Positions 36,198 to 43,855 of a DNA stretch of 64,000 bases are shown in pieces. This DNA comes from RPQJ01 sp963846315. GTDB lineage: Bacteria; Pseudomonadota; Gammaproteobacteria; Steroidobacterales; Steroidobacteraceae. Numbering within the stretch: the stretch's first letter is position 1; the number at the start of each line of letters is the position of its first letter. Under the pieces are notes generated by a model. It was not told the origin of the DNA. It saw only the letters and a list, made by a program, of their open reading frames with translations, and ran no database searches. The position numbers and the translations under genes are program-made. The stretch is from positions 248,001 to 312,000 of the forward strand of contig CAWJVM010000008.1 in assembly GCA_963846315.1 (NCBI GenBank), read 5' to 3'.

Positions 36198-36850
36198 AGC
36201 TGGCGAGGACGACGCCAAGGCGGGCGACGAAATCCCCGACGACCCGTCGCAAGCCAGCAGGTGCAGCGGCCAGTGCGCTGCCCCGCACTCTGCAGGCGCG
36301 CAGTCGACCCACCGACACCCCGTTGCAGCGGCACCTGTCGTTCTTCGACGACAACGGCGACCGCGGCCTCGGTCTCGCGGAGTGCACGCGCGGGCTTAAG
36401 GCCCTCGGCTTGGCCGTCGGCGCGGCCGAAGTCGCCGCGTTCGTCATCGTTGCCGCCTTGAGCTGGCAGACGCGCGGCTCCCTGCTGGCCATGAACGTCG
36501 ACATCGAAAGCGCCGAGAAAGGCAAGCACGACAGTGATACCGACATTCTGGACAGGCGTGGCCGGTTCAACGCCAGGCGCTTCGACAAGGTATTCGGGGC
36601 GCATTCGACGGTTGATCGCAATGGCGACAAGGCGTTCACGGCGACCGAGCTCATGAGGATGATCAAAGCGAACCGCGAGACGCTCTCGGGCTACGTGGCG
36701 GCGATTGCGGAGTGGCAGCTGTTGCTGATGATTGCAGCCGACACCCACGCCGTCGAGGGTGACCATACGGTGCCCGCCTTAAGCGTCGCCCGGATAAAGT
36801 CATTCTACGACGGCACGCTCTTCTACAAGCTGGCAAGAGAACGCGTCTAG
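36194..36850 (+). CDS. Caleosin-like EF-hand protein
   Basis: A 218-residue protein. After a basic, low-complexity leader (1-45) comes the caleosin layout: RHLSFFDDNGDRGLGLAE with an EF-hand loop at 52-63, a hydrophobic helix (about 76-91, AAEVAAFVIVAALSW), the EKGKHDSDT-GRFNARRFDKVF block and the ending IKSFYDGTLFYKL. The two histidines used as haem ligands in plant caleosin/peroxygenases correspond to His47 and His112. A second full EF-hand loop lies at 141-152 (DRNGDKAFTATE); plant proteins have only a degenerate form there. Caleosins coat lipid droplets and act as haem peroxygenases in plants, algae and fungi; they are rare in bacteria. The proline knot of plant forms is absent. Coupled to the CBS gene. 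Confidence 0.85.
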   Translation: MKLARTTPRRATKSPTTRRKPAGAAASALPRTLQARSRPTDTPLQRHLSFFDDNGDRGLGLAECTRGLKALGLAVGAAEVAAFVIVAALSWQTRGSLLAMNVDIESAEKGKHDSDTDILDRRGRFNARRFDKVFGAHSTVDRNGDKAFTATELMRMIKANRETLSGYVAAIAEWQLLLMIAADTHAVEGDHTVPALSVARIKSFYDGTLFYKLARERV

Positions 36851-37027
36851 ATCGCTTGCCGCGCCGTGTGCGCGCGCACGCCCTCTGCGGGAATCAAGCA
36901 CTTGCAATCGTGTCCGTGCGCTGGCGGACAGATTCCCTGCGGTCATGCGACTAATTTAAGCAATGACGGTTGGACCCGCAGTTCGACCGGTCACGGAATG
37001 CTTTCCAGGCACCATCGAGGGATCATC

Positions 37028-37210
37028 ATGAGCACCACGCCTGTCAAAGGCCACGTGAAAGAAGCGGAAGGCAAAATCAAGGAAGTCGCCGGTAAACTCG
37101 TCGGCAACGAACGCCTGGAAGCGAAGGGCAAGGCCGAAAAGCTGGCTGGCAAGCACGAGGCGGCCCGTGCCGACCTGAAAGACGACATCAAGAAGCTTGC
37201 GGGCGCATGA
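37028..37210 (+). CDS. CsbD-like stress protein 3
   Basis: A 60-residue CsbD-like protein with the standard core (VKGHVKEAEGKIKEVAGKLVGN, RLEAKGKAEKLAGKHEAA). ATG 37028 has a GAGGGA ribosome site; an upstream frame to 36866 does not look coding. It lies downstream of the caleosin-like gene (177-bp gap) and upstream of a second CsbD-like gene, suggesting a small stress cluster. Confidence 0.9.
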   Translation: MSTTPVKGHVKEAEGKIKEVAGKLVGNERLEAKGKAEKLAGKHEAARADLKDDIKKLAGA

Positions 37211-37296
37211 AGGATGCGTGATTCAACGTTGCAGTAGCTGCAGCGTGGCGTGGCGCCGCACCGTCGTCGGGCGGCGCCTGTGGGCGAGGGACGGTC

Positions 37297-37473
37297 ATGA
37301 ACAAGAAGCAGATCAAAGGCCGGGTGAAAGCGGCAAAAGGGCGGATCAGGGCAGCGATCGGCAAACTCACCGGCAACAAGGCCATGCAACGCAAGGGCCT
37401 GGTCGAGAAGAGCGTCGCCGAAAAAAAAGTCCTCCTCGAGGACTTGAAGGCAGACTTCAGGAAGCTGGCCTGA
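37297..37473 (+). CDS. CsbD-like protein 4 (58 residues)
   Basis: A short gene reading MNKKQIKGRVKAAKGRIRAA, then GKLTGNKAMQRKGLVEKSVA, and ending FRKLA-stop at 37471-37473. The KGRVKAAKGRI.. GKLTGNKAMQRKG pattern is that of CsbD, but it is Arg/Lys-rich and more divergent than its neighbour at 37028. The ribosome site GAGGG lies 7-8 bases before ATG 37297. It follows the third CsbD-like gene by 86 bp and precedes the VIT-type gene by 31 bp, so it may be in one operon with both. Confidence 0.8.
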   Translation: MNKKQIKGRVKAAKGRIRAAIGKLTGNKAMQRKGLVEKSVAEKKVLLEDLKADFRKLA

Positions 37474-37504
37474 CGCCTGCAGGAGCGCCACTGATGTGGT
37501 CGCC

Positions 37505-38194
37505 ATGAAGCACCCCGAAATACACAGGACCCATCGTACTGGCTGGCTGCGAGCCGCGGTGCTGGGCGCGAATGACGGTATTGTTTCGACGGCCAGCCTG
37601 GTTCTCGGCGTTGCGGCGGCAGGCGCAAGTTCGCAAAGCGTACTGGTCGCGGGCGTCGCTGGCCTTGTCGCAGGTGCCATGTCGATGGCTGCGGGCGAGT
37701 ATGTGTCGGTCAGTTCACAGGCCGACACGGAGCGTGCCGACCTGGTCAGGGAGAGCAAGGAGCTGGCTACAAGTCCCGAGCAGGAACTCGCGGAACTGGC
37801 GGGCATTTACGTCAAGCGTGGGCTGGATCCGACGCTGGCCGCGAACGTTGCTGCACAGTTGACGCAGCATGACGCACTTGGCGCACATGGTCGTGACGAA
37901 CTCGGCATCTCCGCCACGTTGGCCGCACGGCCAGTACAAGCCGCACTGGCTTCGGCAGGTACCTTTGCCGTGGGTGCTGCCCTGCCTCTGCTGATGGTAC
38001 TAGTGCTCCCGGTGACTGCACTCATGTGGGGTGTGGCCGGCAGCTCGCTGCTGTTTCTCGCGCTGTTGGGATCCCTGGCGGCTCAAGCAGGGGGTGCGCC
38101 CATGGTCGCGTCGGTCACCCGCGTCACTTTTTGGGGTGCCATGGCCATGGCGTTGACCGCTGGCGTGGGGGCGCTGTTCGGGGTGGCGGTTTGA
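37505..38194 (+). CDS. VIT1/CCC1-family metal transporter
   Basis: A 229-residue membrane protein. RAAVLGANDGIVSTASLVLGVAAAG near the N-terminus and AGAMSMAAGEYVSVSSQADTE are the diagnostic VIT1/CCC1 motifs, and about five helices are visible. The loop after the second helix (about 75-150) carries the Glu/Asp-rich segment seen in bacterial members. VIT proteins move Fe2+ or Mn2+ out of the cytoplasm; here that would be export. ATG 37505 is preferred to the upstream GTG. Closely following CsbD-like genes, it fits metal or oxidative stress response. Confidence 0.92.
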   Translation: MKHPEIHRTHRTGWLRAAVLGANDGIVSTASLVLGVAAAGASSQSVLVAGVAGLVAGAMSMAAGEYVSVSSQADTERADLVRESKELATSPEQELAELAGIYVKRGLDPTLAANVAAQLTQHDALGAHGRDELGISATLAARPVQAALASAGTFAVGAALPLLMVLVLPVTALMWGVAGSSLLFLALLGSLAAQAGGAPMVASVTRVTFWGAMAMALTAGVGALFGVAV

Positions 38195-38208
38195 GGTTCA
38201 TTCCGTCG

Positions 38209-38961
38209 CTATCCAGCACTGTCCTTCCGGCAGACCAGCAGGACTTCGTCCACGCCCTCGGTGTCGACCATGCCCGGGACGAGCGAGAGCTTCTTCTGCC
38301 ACCGCACTCCGTAAGGCATGAAGACATGGTTGTACCACCACATCGCCTGCTCACGCCGGTGTTCGAGGCACCACATCCCGAGATCGAGCAGGCGTGATGA
38401 TCTGGGCTGCATGCCGTAAGCCGCGCTCTGGTGCACGGTGAAGCCGTGCCCGGCCAGTTTCTCGAGCAACTGCCCGGGCGGATACCGACGCCGATGCCCG
38501 ACGAAATCGTCGAAGGCCGTCCAATGCGATGGGTGCAGTGGCACCGACAGCAGCAACGTCGCGCCCGGGGCAGCAACGCGCGACAGCTCTGACAGGGCAC
38601 CGTCGTCGTCGTCCACGTGTTCGACGATGTCGAACGCGCAGACGAGGCCGAAGGTGTCATCGGGAAGCGGGAGCGACGACACCAGGCCGACCACGGCATG
38701 CGCTCCATGAGCTTGCAGCTTCGCTACGGCGGGCACGCTCATGTCCACGAACAGCGTGGCCTCGAGAGGCAGCCGCGGCCGGAGTCCCGGCGCGACCTCC
38801 AGCGAGCGTCGCGAACTGGAGACAAGGGAGCACACCAGTGGCCAGGTACTGAACGACTCTGGACCGATCAGGCGGGCGTCGGACCACAGCGAGTCGTAGA
38901 ACTCGCGATTCGCATCGATGAGCTCTGCGTCGCTCCATTGTCGCGGCTTCATCGATTTCAT
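38209..38961 (-). CDS. Class I SAM-dependent methyltransferase
   Basis: A 250-residue methyltransferase of the UbiE/type-11 kind. Motif I is SLEVAPGLRPRLP (about 53-65), followed by VDMSVPAVAKL (acid loop) and the post-II motif VCAFDIVEHVDDDDGALSELSRV. The C-terminal half (HRRRYPPGQLLEKLAGHGF) resembles methyltransferases acting on lipids or surface sugars. ATG 38961 has a GGGAGG ribosome site; the upstream frame to 39945 overlaps the divergent MipA gene and is false. It is 1 kb from the polyene cluster, so it could methylate the aryl head, but membership is only a guess. Confidence 0.85.
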   Translation of the reverse strand: MKSMKPRQWSDAELIDANREFYDSLWSDARLIGPESFSTWPLVCSLVSSSRRSLEVAPGLRPRLPLEATLFVDMSVPAVAKLQAHGAHAVVGLVSSLPLPDDTFGLVCAFDIVEHVDDDDGALSELSRVAAPGATLLLSVPLHPSHWTAFDDFVGHRRRYPPGQLLEKLAGHGFTVHQSAAYGMQPRSSRLLDLGMWCLEHRREQAMWWYNHVFMPYGVRWQKKLSLVPGMVDTEGVDEVLLVCRKDSAG

Positions 38962-39051
38962 CCCGACTTTACCTCCCGCAATTGCGGGAGTTGGAGTAGT
39001 TTCGAAGCAGGTCGGCCGGTCCCGGCTGTTTCTACCAGTACCGAGCATGTC

Positions 39052-39894
39052 ATGTCTGCGCAGCGTCGCCTGAGTTCCATCGCCATGCTGCTGCTCGCTG
39101 GCCTTGCCGCGGGCCAGGCTCTTGCAGCGGAGAAGCCCTTGTGGGAACTGGGCGTCGGCATCAGTGCGCTGCATTTTCCGGACTACCGCGGCGCGGACGA
39201 GTCCCGCTTCTTCGCCATACCCTTTCCCTTCGTCGTCTATCGGGGCACCTTTCTCAAGGCGGACAAGGACGGCATTCGCGGCTCCTTCTTCGACAGCGAC
39301 CGCATCGATCTCAACGTCAGTCTCGGCGCCTCGGTGCCCGTGCGCAGCGACGAGAACCGCGCCCGCGAGGGCATGCCCGATCTGCAGCCGACGGTGGAAC
39401 TCGGCCCCTCGCTGGACCTCACGTTGTGGCGCAGCCAGGACCGGCGTTACACACTCGACCTGCGTCTTCCGGCACGCGCCGCCGTCACGGTGATGGGGGG
39501 GATGGACTACGTCGGCTGGGAATTCTCGCCGCGCCTGGTCCTCGACGTCAGCGACTTTGCAGGCATTGCCGGCTGGAACCTTGGGTTGCTTGCCGGACCC
39601 ATCTACGGCTCGGAACGCAGCCACGACTATTTCTATTCGGTGGCGCCGCAATTCGCCACTGCCGACCGTCCGGCCTTCGATGCCGAGGGGGGCTATGCGG
39701 GCAGTCAGTTCCTGGTGTCGATGTCGAAGCGCTACCCGAAATACTGGCTGGGCGCCTTCGTACGCTGGGACAGCCTCAATGGCGCCGTCTTCGCCGACAG
39801 TCCGTTGGTCAGGCAGGAAAACTATTTTGCCGCCGGCGTCGCCTTCGCCTGGGTACTCAAGGAATCGTCCAGGATGGTCGAGGCGGAAGACTGA
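39052..39894 (+). CDS. MipA/OmpV family outer-membrane protein
   Basis: A 280-residue exported beta-barrel: signal peptide 1-25 (ending QALAAE), then alternating strands with family motifs WELGVGISALHFPDYRGAD, FPFVVYRGTFLKADKDGI and a C-terminal aromatic-rich strand. MipA/OmpV proteins scaffold murein synthesis and hydrolysis complexes or act as porin-like antigens. It is divergent from the methyltransferase gene and its 3' end lies 17 bp from the convergent radical SAM gene. Confidence 0.92.
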   Translation: MSAQRRLSSIAMLLLAGLAAGQALAAEKPLWELGVGISALHFPDYRGADESRFFAIPFPFVVYRGTFLKADKDGIRGSFFDSDRIDLNVSLGASVPVRSDENRAREGMPDLQPTVELGPSLDLTLWRSQDRRYTLDLRLPARAAVTVMGGMDYVGWEFSPRLVLDVSDFAGIAGWNLGLLAGPIYGSERSHDYFYSVAPQFATADRPAFDAEGGYAGSQFLVSMSKRYPKYWLGAFVRWDSLNGAVFADSPLVRQENYFAAGVAFAWVLKESSRMVEAED

Positions 39895-39911
39895 ATCGGG
39901 CGCGCCGCACG

Positions 39912-41243
39912 TCAGTGGATTGCCAGGCGATCCAGGTGCTGCCACAACGGACCGCGCATGCCGTAATTTCGCAGCACGTCAAATGTCCTCGGGTTGAAGC
40001 GTAGCCGCAGGCGCGGCACGACCCAGCGCGGTTGTTGCGTGGCGCGCGCTCGGACTCGCTCGTAGATCGCGTCGCGGAAGTCGCGCCGTTCCAGTTCCGT
40101 GCCTGCATCGAGAACTTCGCTGTCTTCCACCCAGACCAGCATGATTGCGGCGAAGGGATCGAGCCCGGCCACGAAATCGAGCGTGCGCTCGACATGCTCC
40201 AGTGTCTCGCCGGCCGTGCCGAGGATGAATGAGTGGCAGTCCTTCAGGCCGTGCGCCTTCGCGATGCGCGCAAGGCGCGTGATCTTGTCCGTGTGAAAGC
40301 CCTTGCGGAGCCGGTCCAGGATGTCGTCACAGCCACTGTCCGACCCGATCTCCATGCCGACGGCGCCGGCGCGCACCATGAGGTCCGCCAGCTCGTCGTC
40401 GAATGCCACCGGGTTGATGTAGCTCGTCCAGGGGGTGCGGTTGCCGCGAGTCTCGAGCTCGCGGCAGATGGCCTTGGCGTGCCGGATCGGCAGGTTGAAG
40501 ACGCTGTCCACGATGAAGAGGTGCTCGACACCGGGACGCGAGCAAAGCTCCATGAACTCGTCGGCCACTTTGCCCGGATCGCGCAGGCGGCCTTTGGGTC
40601 CTTCGATCAGGGGATAGGTGCAGTAGGTGCAATGGAGCGGGCAACCACGCTTCGTCTGCAGGGATTCGATCCCATAGTCGGAGTAGTAGCGCTCGGACAG
40701 GATGCTGCGGTCCGGGCGGGGCAGGTCGTCCAGCACGAGAAAGCGGCCGGAGTGTGCGGTGAGTCGGACCTGGCCGTCGGCACGGTAGTACAGGCCCTCA
40801 ACTTCACCGAGCGCCGGTTCTGGCTTTGCGAGTTCGTCGAGCAGTCGGGGAAATGCAAGCTCGCCTTCGCCTGTAATGCCGTAGTCGGCGCCGAGGTCCT
40901 CCATCAGCTCCTGCGGCATCACGGAAAAGCCACCACCGCCGAGCACGATCGGGGCCGGTGAGTTCGCACGCACGGTCCGGACCAGCGCGCGGTACGCATC
41001 GAGGTTCGTCGTGATGTTCGTGTAGTCCATGTTCTGCAGGTTGCGCAGCCCGATCGCGACGAGGTCGGGCTGCGATTCGCGCAGATTGCGCGCAACCGTC
41101 TCCAGGGGGTCCGTTTCGAAGCAGAGGTCCCAGAACAGCTTCTCGTGTCGCGCGGGCGTGGCGGCCATCACCGACAGGACGCCAAGCGGGATCACGGCGT
41201 CCGGCAGTATTTCGCGGTTGGCGGAGATGAAGGCGATTCGCAT
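39912..41243 (-). CDS. B12-binding-domain radical SAM protein
   Basis: A 443-residue radical SAM enzyme. An N-terminal B12-binding-like Rossmann domain (1-145; AIGLRNLQNMDYTN, VLGGGGFSVMPQELM, GITGEGE) lacks the classic DxHxxG motif. The [4Fe-4S] cluster site is Cys201, Cys205, Cys208 (KRGCPLHCTYCTYP), followed by GMEIGSDSG and FILGTAGET motifs. Members of this group modify lipids, cofactors or polyketides, often by C-methylation or cyclisation. It is 21 bp downstream of the COG4648 gene on the same strand, so it may be the last gene of the left arm of the pigment cluster. Confidence 0.87.
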   Translation of the reverse strand: MRIAFISANREILPDAVIPLGVLSVMAATPARHEKLFWDLCFETDPLETVARNLRESQPDLVAIGLRNLQNMDYTNITTNLDAYRALVRTVRANSPAPIVLGGGGFSVMPQELMEDLGADYGITGEGELAFPRLLDELAKPEPALGEVEGLYYRADGQVRLTAHSGRFLVLDDLPRPDRSILSERYYSDYGIESLQTKRGCPLHCTYCTYPLIEGPKGRLRDPGKVADEFMELCSRPGVEHLFIVDSVFNLPIRHAKAICRELETRGNRTPWTSYINPVAFDDELADLMVRAGAVGMEIGSDSGCDDILDRLRKGFHTDKITRLARIAKAHGLKDCHSFILGTAGETLEHVERTLDFVAGLDPFAAIMLVWVEDSEVLDAGTELERRDFRDAIYERVRARATQQPRWVVPRLRLRFNPRTFDVLRNYGMRGPLWQHLDRLAIH

Positions 41244-41264
41244 GTTCAGGGTCGTCGGGTAAGC

Positions 41265-42017
41265 CTAGGCGTTGTCCGGATCGGTTCTTGAAATCCGACT
41301 CGCCCCGGCGCTCGCCGGTCGAAAGACCTCGCTCACGCTGGCCAGTCGGCGCATGAAATCAAAGAAGCCGCGGTAAGTTTGCTGCGGGAAGCGCTGCCGT
41401 CGAAACCAGTATTCGATGGCGAAGAACGCCCCGACGATAAGGTAGTTCAGCACATTTGCGAACAGCGACCATGTGTCGAGCGAGACCGTGACGGGTGAAT
41501 TGAGTCCAAAGGCCAGCAAAATTCCTCCTGGCCGCGCCAGCGCTGCGAGAGCGAGATTGACGGCTGCCAGTGCACTGAACAGGCCTGTCCAGGCCAGCGT
41601 AAGACGACGGGCGTAGACGGCGATAGCGCTGTCTACACCAGCGGCATTTCCATGCAGGATCCGAATGATGCGCTCGATCAGCGGCAGCTGGCCCGGTCGA
41701 AGCGTGTGACCAAAGACCCATGCCATGAGGCCGTTGATGAGTATCGGTGGCAGGAAGAGCAGGAGCAGCGTCTGCTCACGCCCAGCGATCGCGGAAAGAC
41801 CGACACCGGCGGCGACCAGAAGCGTCCAGGCGATCACGCGTCGTCGCCGAAGTCCGGGCAGCAGGATGATAAGGACGAGCAGCGCGATACTGGCAGCGAT
41901 CAGCGTCGGGTTCATGGTGAGGATTGCGGCGTGCGCAACCAAGGGGTAGGAGAGCCCCAGCACTGTGACGGTCGTGGCGGTGCCGCGTCGGGATGTTGCG
42001 GTGTCAGGCATTGTCAT
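41265..42017 (-). CDS. COG4648-type membrane protein of aryl polyene clusters
   Basis: A 250-residue membrane protein with about six helices. The segments PLIERIIRILHG, YARRLTLAWTGLFSALAAVN and SLFANVLNYLIVGAFFAIEY match the COG4648 family that accompanies aryl polyene gene clusters and is often mis-named DNA gyrase subunit B. Its role is unknown; membrane organisation of late steps is suspected. It sits between the phosphopantetheinyl transferase and radical SAM genes, with gaps of about 20 bp, in one minus-strand operon. Confidence 0.82.
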   Translation of the reverse strand: MTMPDTATSRRGTATTVTVLGLSYPLVAHAAILTMNPTLIAASIALLVLIILLPGLRRRRVIAWTLLVAAGVGLSAIAGREQTLLLLFLPPILINGLMAWVFGHTLRPGQLPLIERIIRILHGNAAGVDSAIAVYARRLTLAWTGLFSALAAVNLALAALARPGGILLAFGLNSPVTVSLDTWSLFANVLNYLIVGAFFAIEYWFRRQRFPQQTYRGFFDFMRRLASVSEVFRPASAGASRISRTDPDNA

Positions 42018-42035
42018 GTCGCGGAACGGTGACGG

Positions 42036-42728
42036 TTACCTGGAGCGTACGCAAGGGGCGGCATCGCTGCTGATGTCGAGGACCGGAGTCCAGGGCTGCG
42101 TCCGTTGTGCCGGCCATTCAGCGGTGTGCACATCGGTGTTCAGCAGATCGGCCGACGCGGCGGTCCAGGCCACCGCAAGCCTGAGTGTCGGGCAGGGGGT
42201 GAATACCATTGCTTTCCATTGTTGCGTCGTGGGAATCTCGGCACGCCGTTGGCCAGCGACATCAATGAAGCAGCATTGCCTGAGGGCGTCTGCGAGATGG
42301 AGCCGCAGCGCCTTGGCAAAGGCCTCCTTCAGCGTCCAGAGCTCGTAGAAGCTGGCGCAGAGTGTCGACGGATTTTCGAGCGACTCGAGGTAGTCCGCCT
42401 CGGGTGGAGAATAGGCCAGCCTCGCCATGCTCTTGAAATCACGCGGCACCAGGGATTCAACGTCGACGCCGACCGAGGTTGGATGGTGTGCCACGGCGAC
42501 GGCGGCAAACCCGCGGCTGTGGGAGAGGCTTCTGGTCTGGCAAGTCGTGACCGGAAATGCCGCCATCAAGGCGCGGCTGGATGCATAGTCCAGGCGGCGA
42601 CGGCTTGTACGTAGCGCTGCCCACTCGGCAAGGGCATCGCTGTCGAGTCGCGACGGATCGAAGCGCATCGCGGCATCGGGGGTCGCAAGCCAGATGGCCC
42701 GCGGTCGCGACGATGGGAGTCGCAGCAT
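42036..42728 (-). CDS. 4'-phosphopantetheinyl transferase
   Basis: A 230-residue Sfp/AcpT-type transferase. GVDVESL and FYELWTLKEAFAKALRL are the Mg-binding and catalytic motifs. It attaches the phosphopantetheine arm of CoA to Ser40 and Ser45 of the two ACPs encoded nearby, which is needed before polyene assembly. First gene of the left operon; only 30 bp separate it from the divergent acyltransferase gene, so both promoters must overlap or extend into coding DNA. Confidence 0.9.
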   Translation of the reverse strand: MLRLPSSRPRAIWLATPDAAMRFDPSRLDSDALAEWAALRTSRRRLDYASSRALMAAFPVTTCQTRSLSHSRGFAAVAVAHHPTSVGVDVESLVPRDFKSMARLAYSPPEADYLESLENPSTLCASFYELWTLKEAFAKALRLHLADALRQCCFIDVAGQRRAEIPTTQQWKAMVFTPCPTLRLAVAWTAASADLLNTDVHTAEWPAQRTQPWTPVLDISSDAAPCVRSR

Positions 42729-42758
42729 CAGTTGGTTCGCGAGGGGGCAGCTGACAGC

Positions 42759-43538
42759 ATGGAAGAGCGGCAGACGTATCTTTGGCGAATCTTCGTCACC
42801 GGGACCTGCTTTGTCCTGTTTGGTCTTAGCGGGCTCATTCTAGGTCTTTTCGTGCTGCTTTCGACGTTGCTCCTGCCGGGGCGGCGGCGGCGTGCCAGCA
42901 CGCGAGCCCTTGTCCAGCGCGCTTTTCGCTTGTTCGTTGACACCATGTCTGTCTTGGGCGGCGTGAGTTATGAATTCATCGGCACCGAGCGCCTCGGTCG
43001 GCCCGGGCAACTGATCATCGCCAATCACCCGACACTGGTCGACGTGGTGTTCATCGTAGCGTTCACGCCTGCCCCTGCTTGCGTCGTAAAGGCCGCTATC
43101 TTCAGAAACCCGTTCACCCGATGGGTGGTGCAGGCGGCCGGTTACATCCGCAATTCCCCGACTCATGTCATGATCGAGCAGGCGATTCTGGCGCTCAGGT
43201 CGGGAGACAGTCTGATCATGTTCCCCGAGGGGACACGGACGCGACCAGGCCAGCCACGCCACTTTCACCGTGGCGCGGCCAGCGTCGCGGTCCAGGCGGC
43301 TATCGTGCTGACGCCGGTTTACATAAGCGTAGACCAGCCGTTGTTGGATAAGTCGCAGCCCTGGTATCGCGTGCCTCGACGTCGCCCTCATTTGTCGCTC
43401 AAAGTCGGCGAGGACATTGATCTGGCGAAGTATCGCGACATGCCGCCGCCGCGGGCATCGCGACAGCTGAACGCCTGGCTCGTAGCGCATTACGAGGCCG
43501 AATCGGGACTTGCCAATGTCTATAATGAAGGGCGATAG
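42759..43538 (+). CDS. Lysophospholipid acyltransferase (PlsC-like)
   Basis: A 259-residue acyltransferase with an N-terminal membrane helix (about 9-36). The catalytic motif HPTLVD (HxxxxD) lies in IIANHPTLVDVV and the second motif is FPEGTRTRPG. PlsC-like enzymes in aryl polyene clusters are thought to acylate the lipid or sugar that anchors the pigment. I start at ATG 42759, 11 bases after GAGGGGG; the frame extends to TTG 42732. It leads a plus-strand operon of nine genes ending at 49583. Confidence 0.88.
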   Translation: MEERQTYLWRIFVTGTCFVLFGLSGLILGLFVLLSTLLLPGRRRRASTRALVQRAFRLFVDTMSVLGGVSYEFIGTERLGRPGQLIIANHPTLVDVVFIVAFTPAPACVVKAAIFRNPFTRWVVQAAGYIRNSPTHVMIEQAILALRSGDSLIMFPEGTRTRPGQPRHFHRGAASVAVQAAIVLTPVYISVDQPLLDKSQPWYRVPRRRPHLSLKVGEDIDLAKYRDMPPPRASRQLNAWLVAHYEAESGLANVYNEGR

Positions 43539-43606
43539 ACGGGGGGTCATGCAGCAGCCATGTATGCTGTTACAGGCGCCGTCGACCAAGTGTGCGAGGG
43601 AGTGGC

Positions 43607-43855
43607 ATGCAGACAAGAGACGAGGTCCTGGAGCAGATCAAGGGGGCACTGGTCGAGCTGTTCGAAATCGACCCGGCGCGGGTGACGCGCGAAACCAGAC
43701 TCAACGAGGATCTGGAGATCGACAGCATCGATGCAGTCGACCTGTTGGACCGGTTGCGACGCCAGACGGGCCATAAGATTTCGGCGGACGACTTCAGGTC
43801 GGTGCGGACCGTGGGCGACCTCGCCGACGCAGTTCATGCTCTCGTAAAGGCGTGA
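43607..43855 (+). CDS. Acyl carrier protein 1
   Basis: An 82-residue ACP. The phosphopantetheine attachment site is Ser40 in LEIDSIDAVDLL (the DSI/DSL motif). ATG 43607 follows a GAGGGAG ribosome site; an upstream frame to 43592 is less likely. Its stop overlaps the next gene's GTG (GTGA). Aryl polyene clusters normally have two ACPs; the second is at 52017. They may serve priming and extension separately. Confidence 0.93.
   Translation: MQTRDEVLEQIKGALVELFEIDPARVTRETRLNEDLEIDSIDAVDLLDRLRRQTGHKISADDFRSVRTVGDLADAVHALVKA

Noticed and set aside
38962..39945. Long minus-strand extension of the methyltransferase gene
   Set aside because: It lies antisense to the MipA/OmpV gene, and the methyltransferase has its own ribosome site and ATG at 38961.
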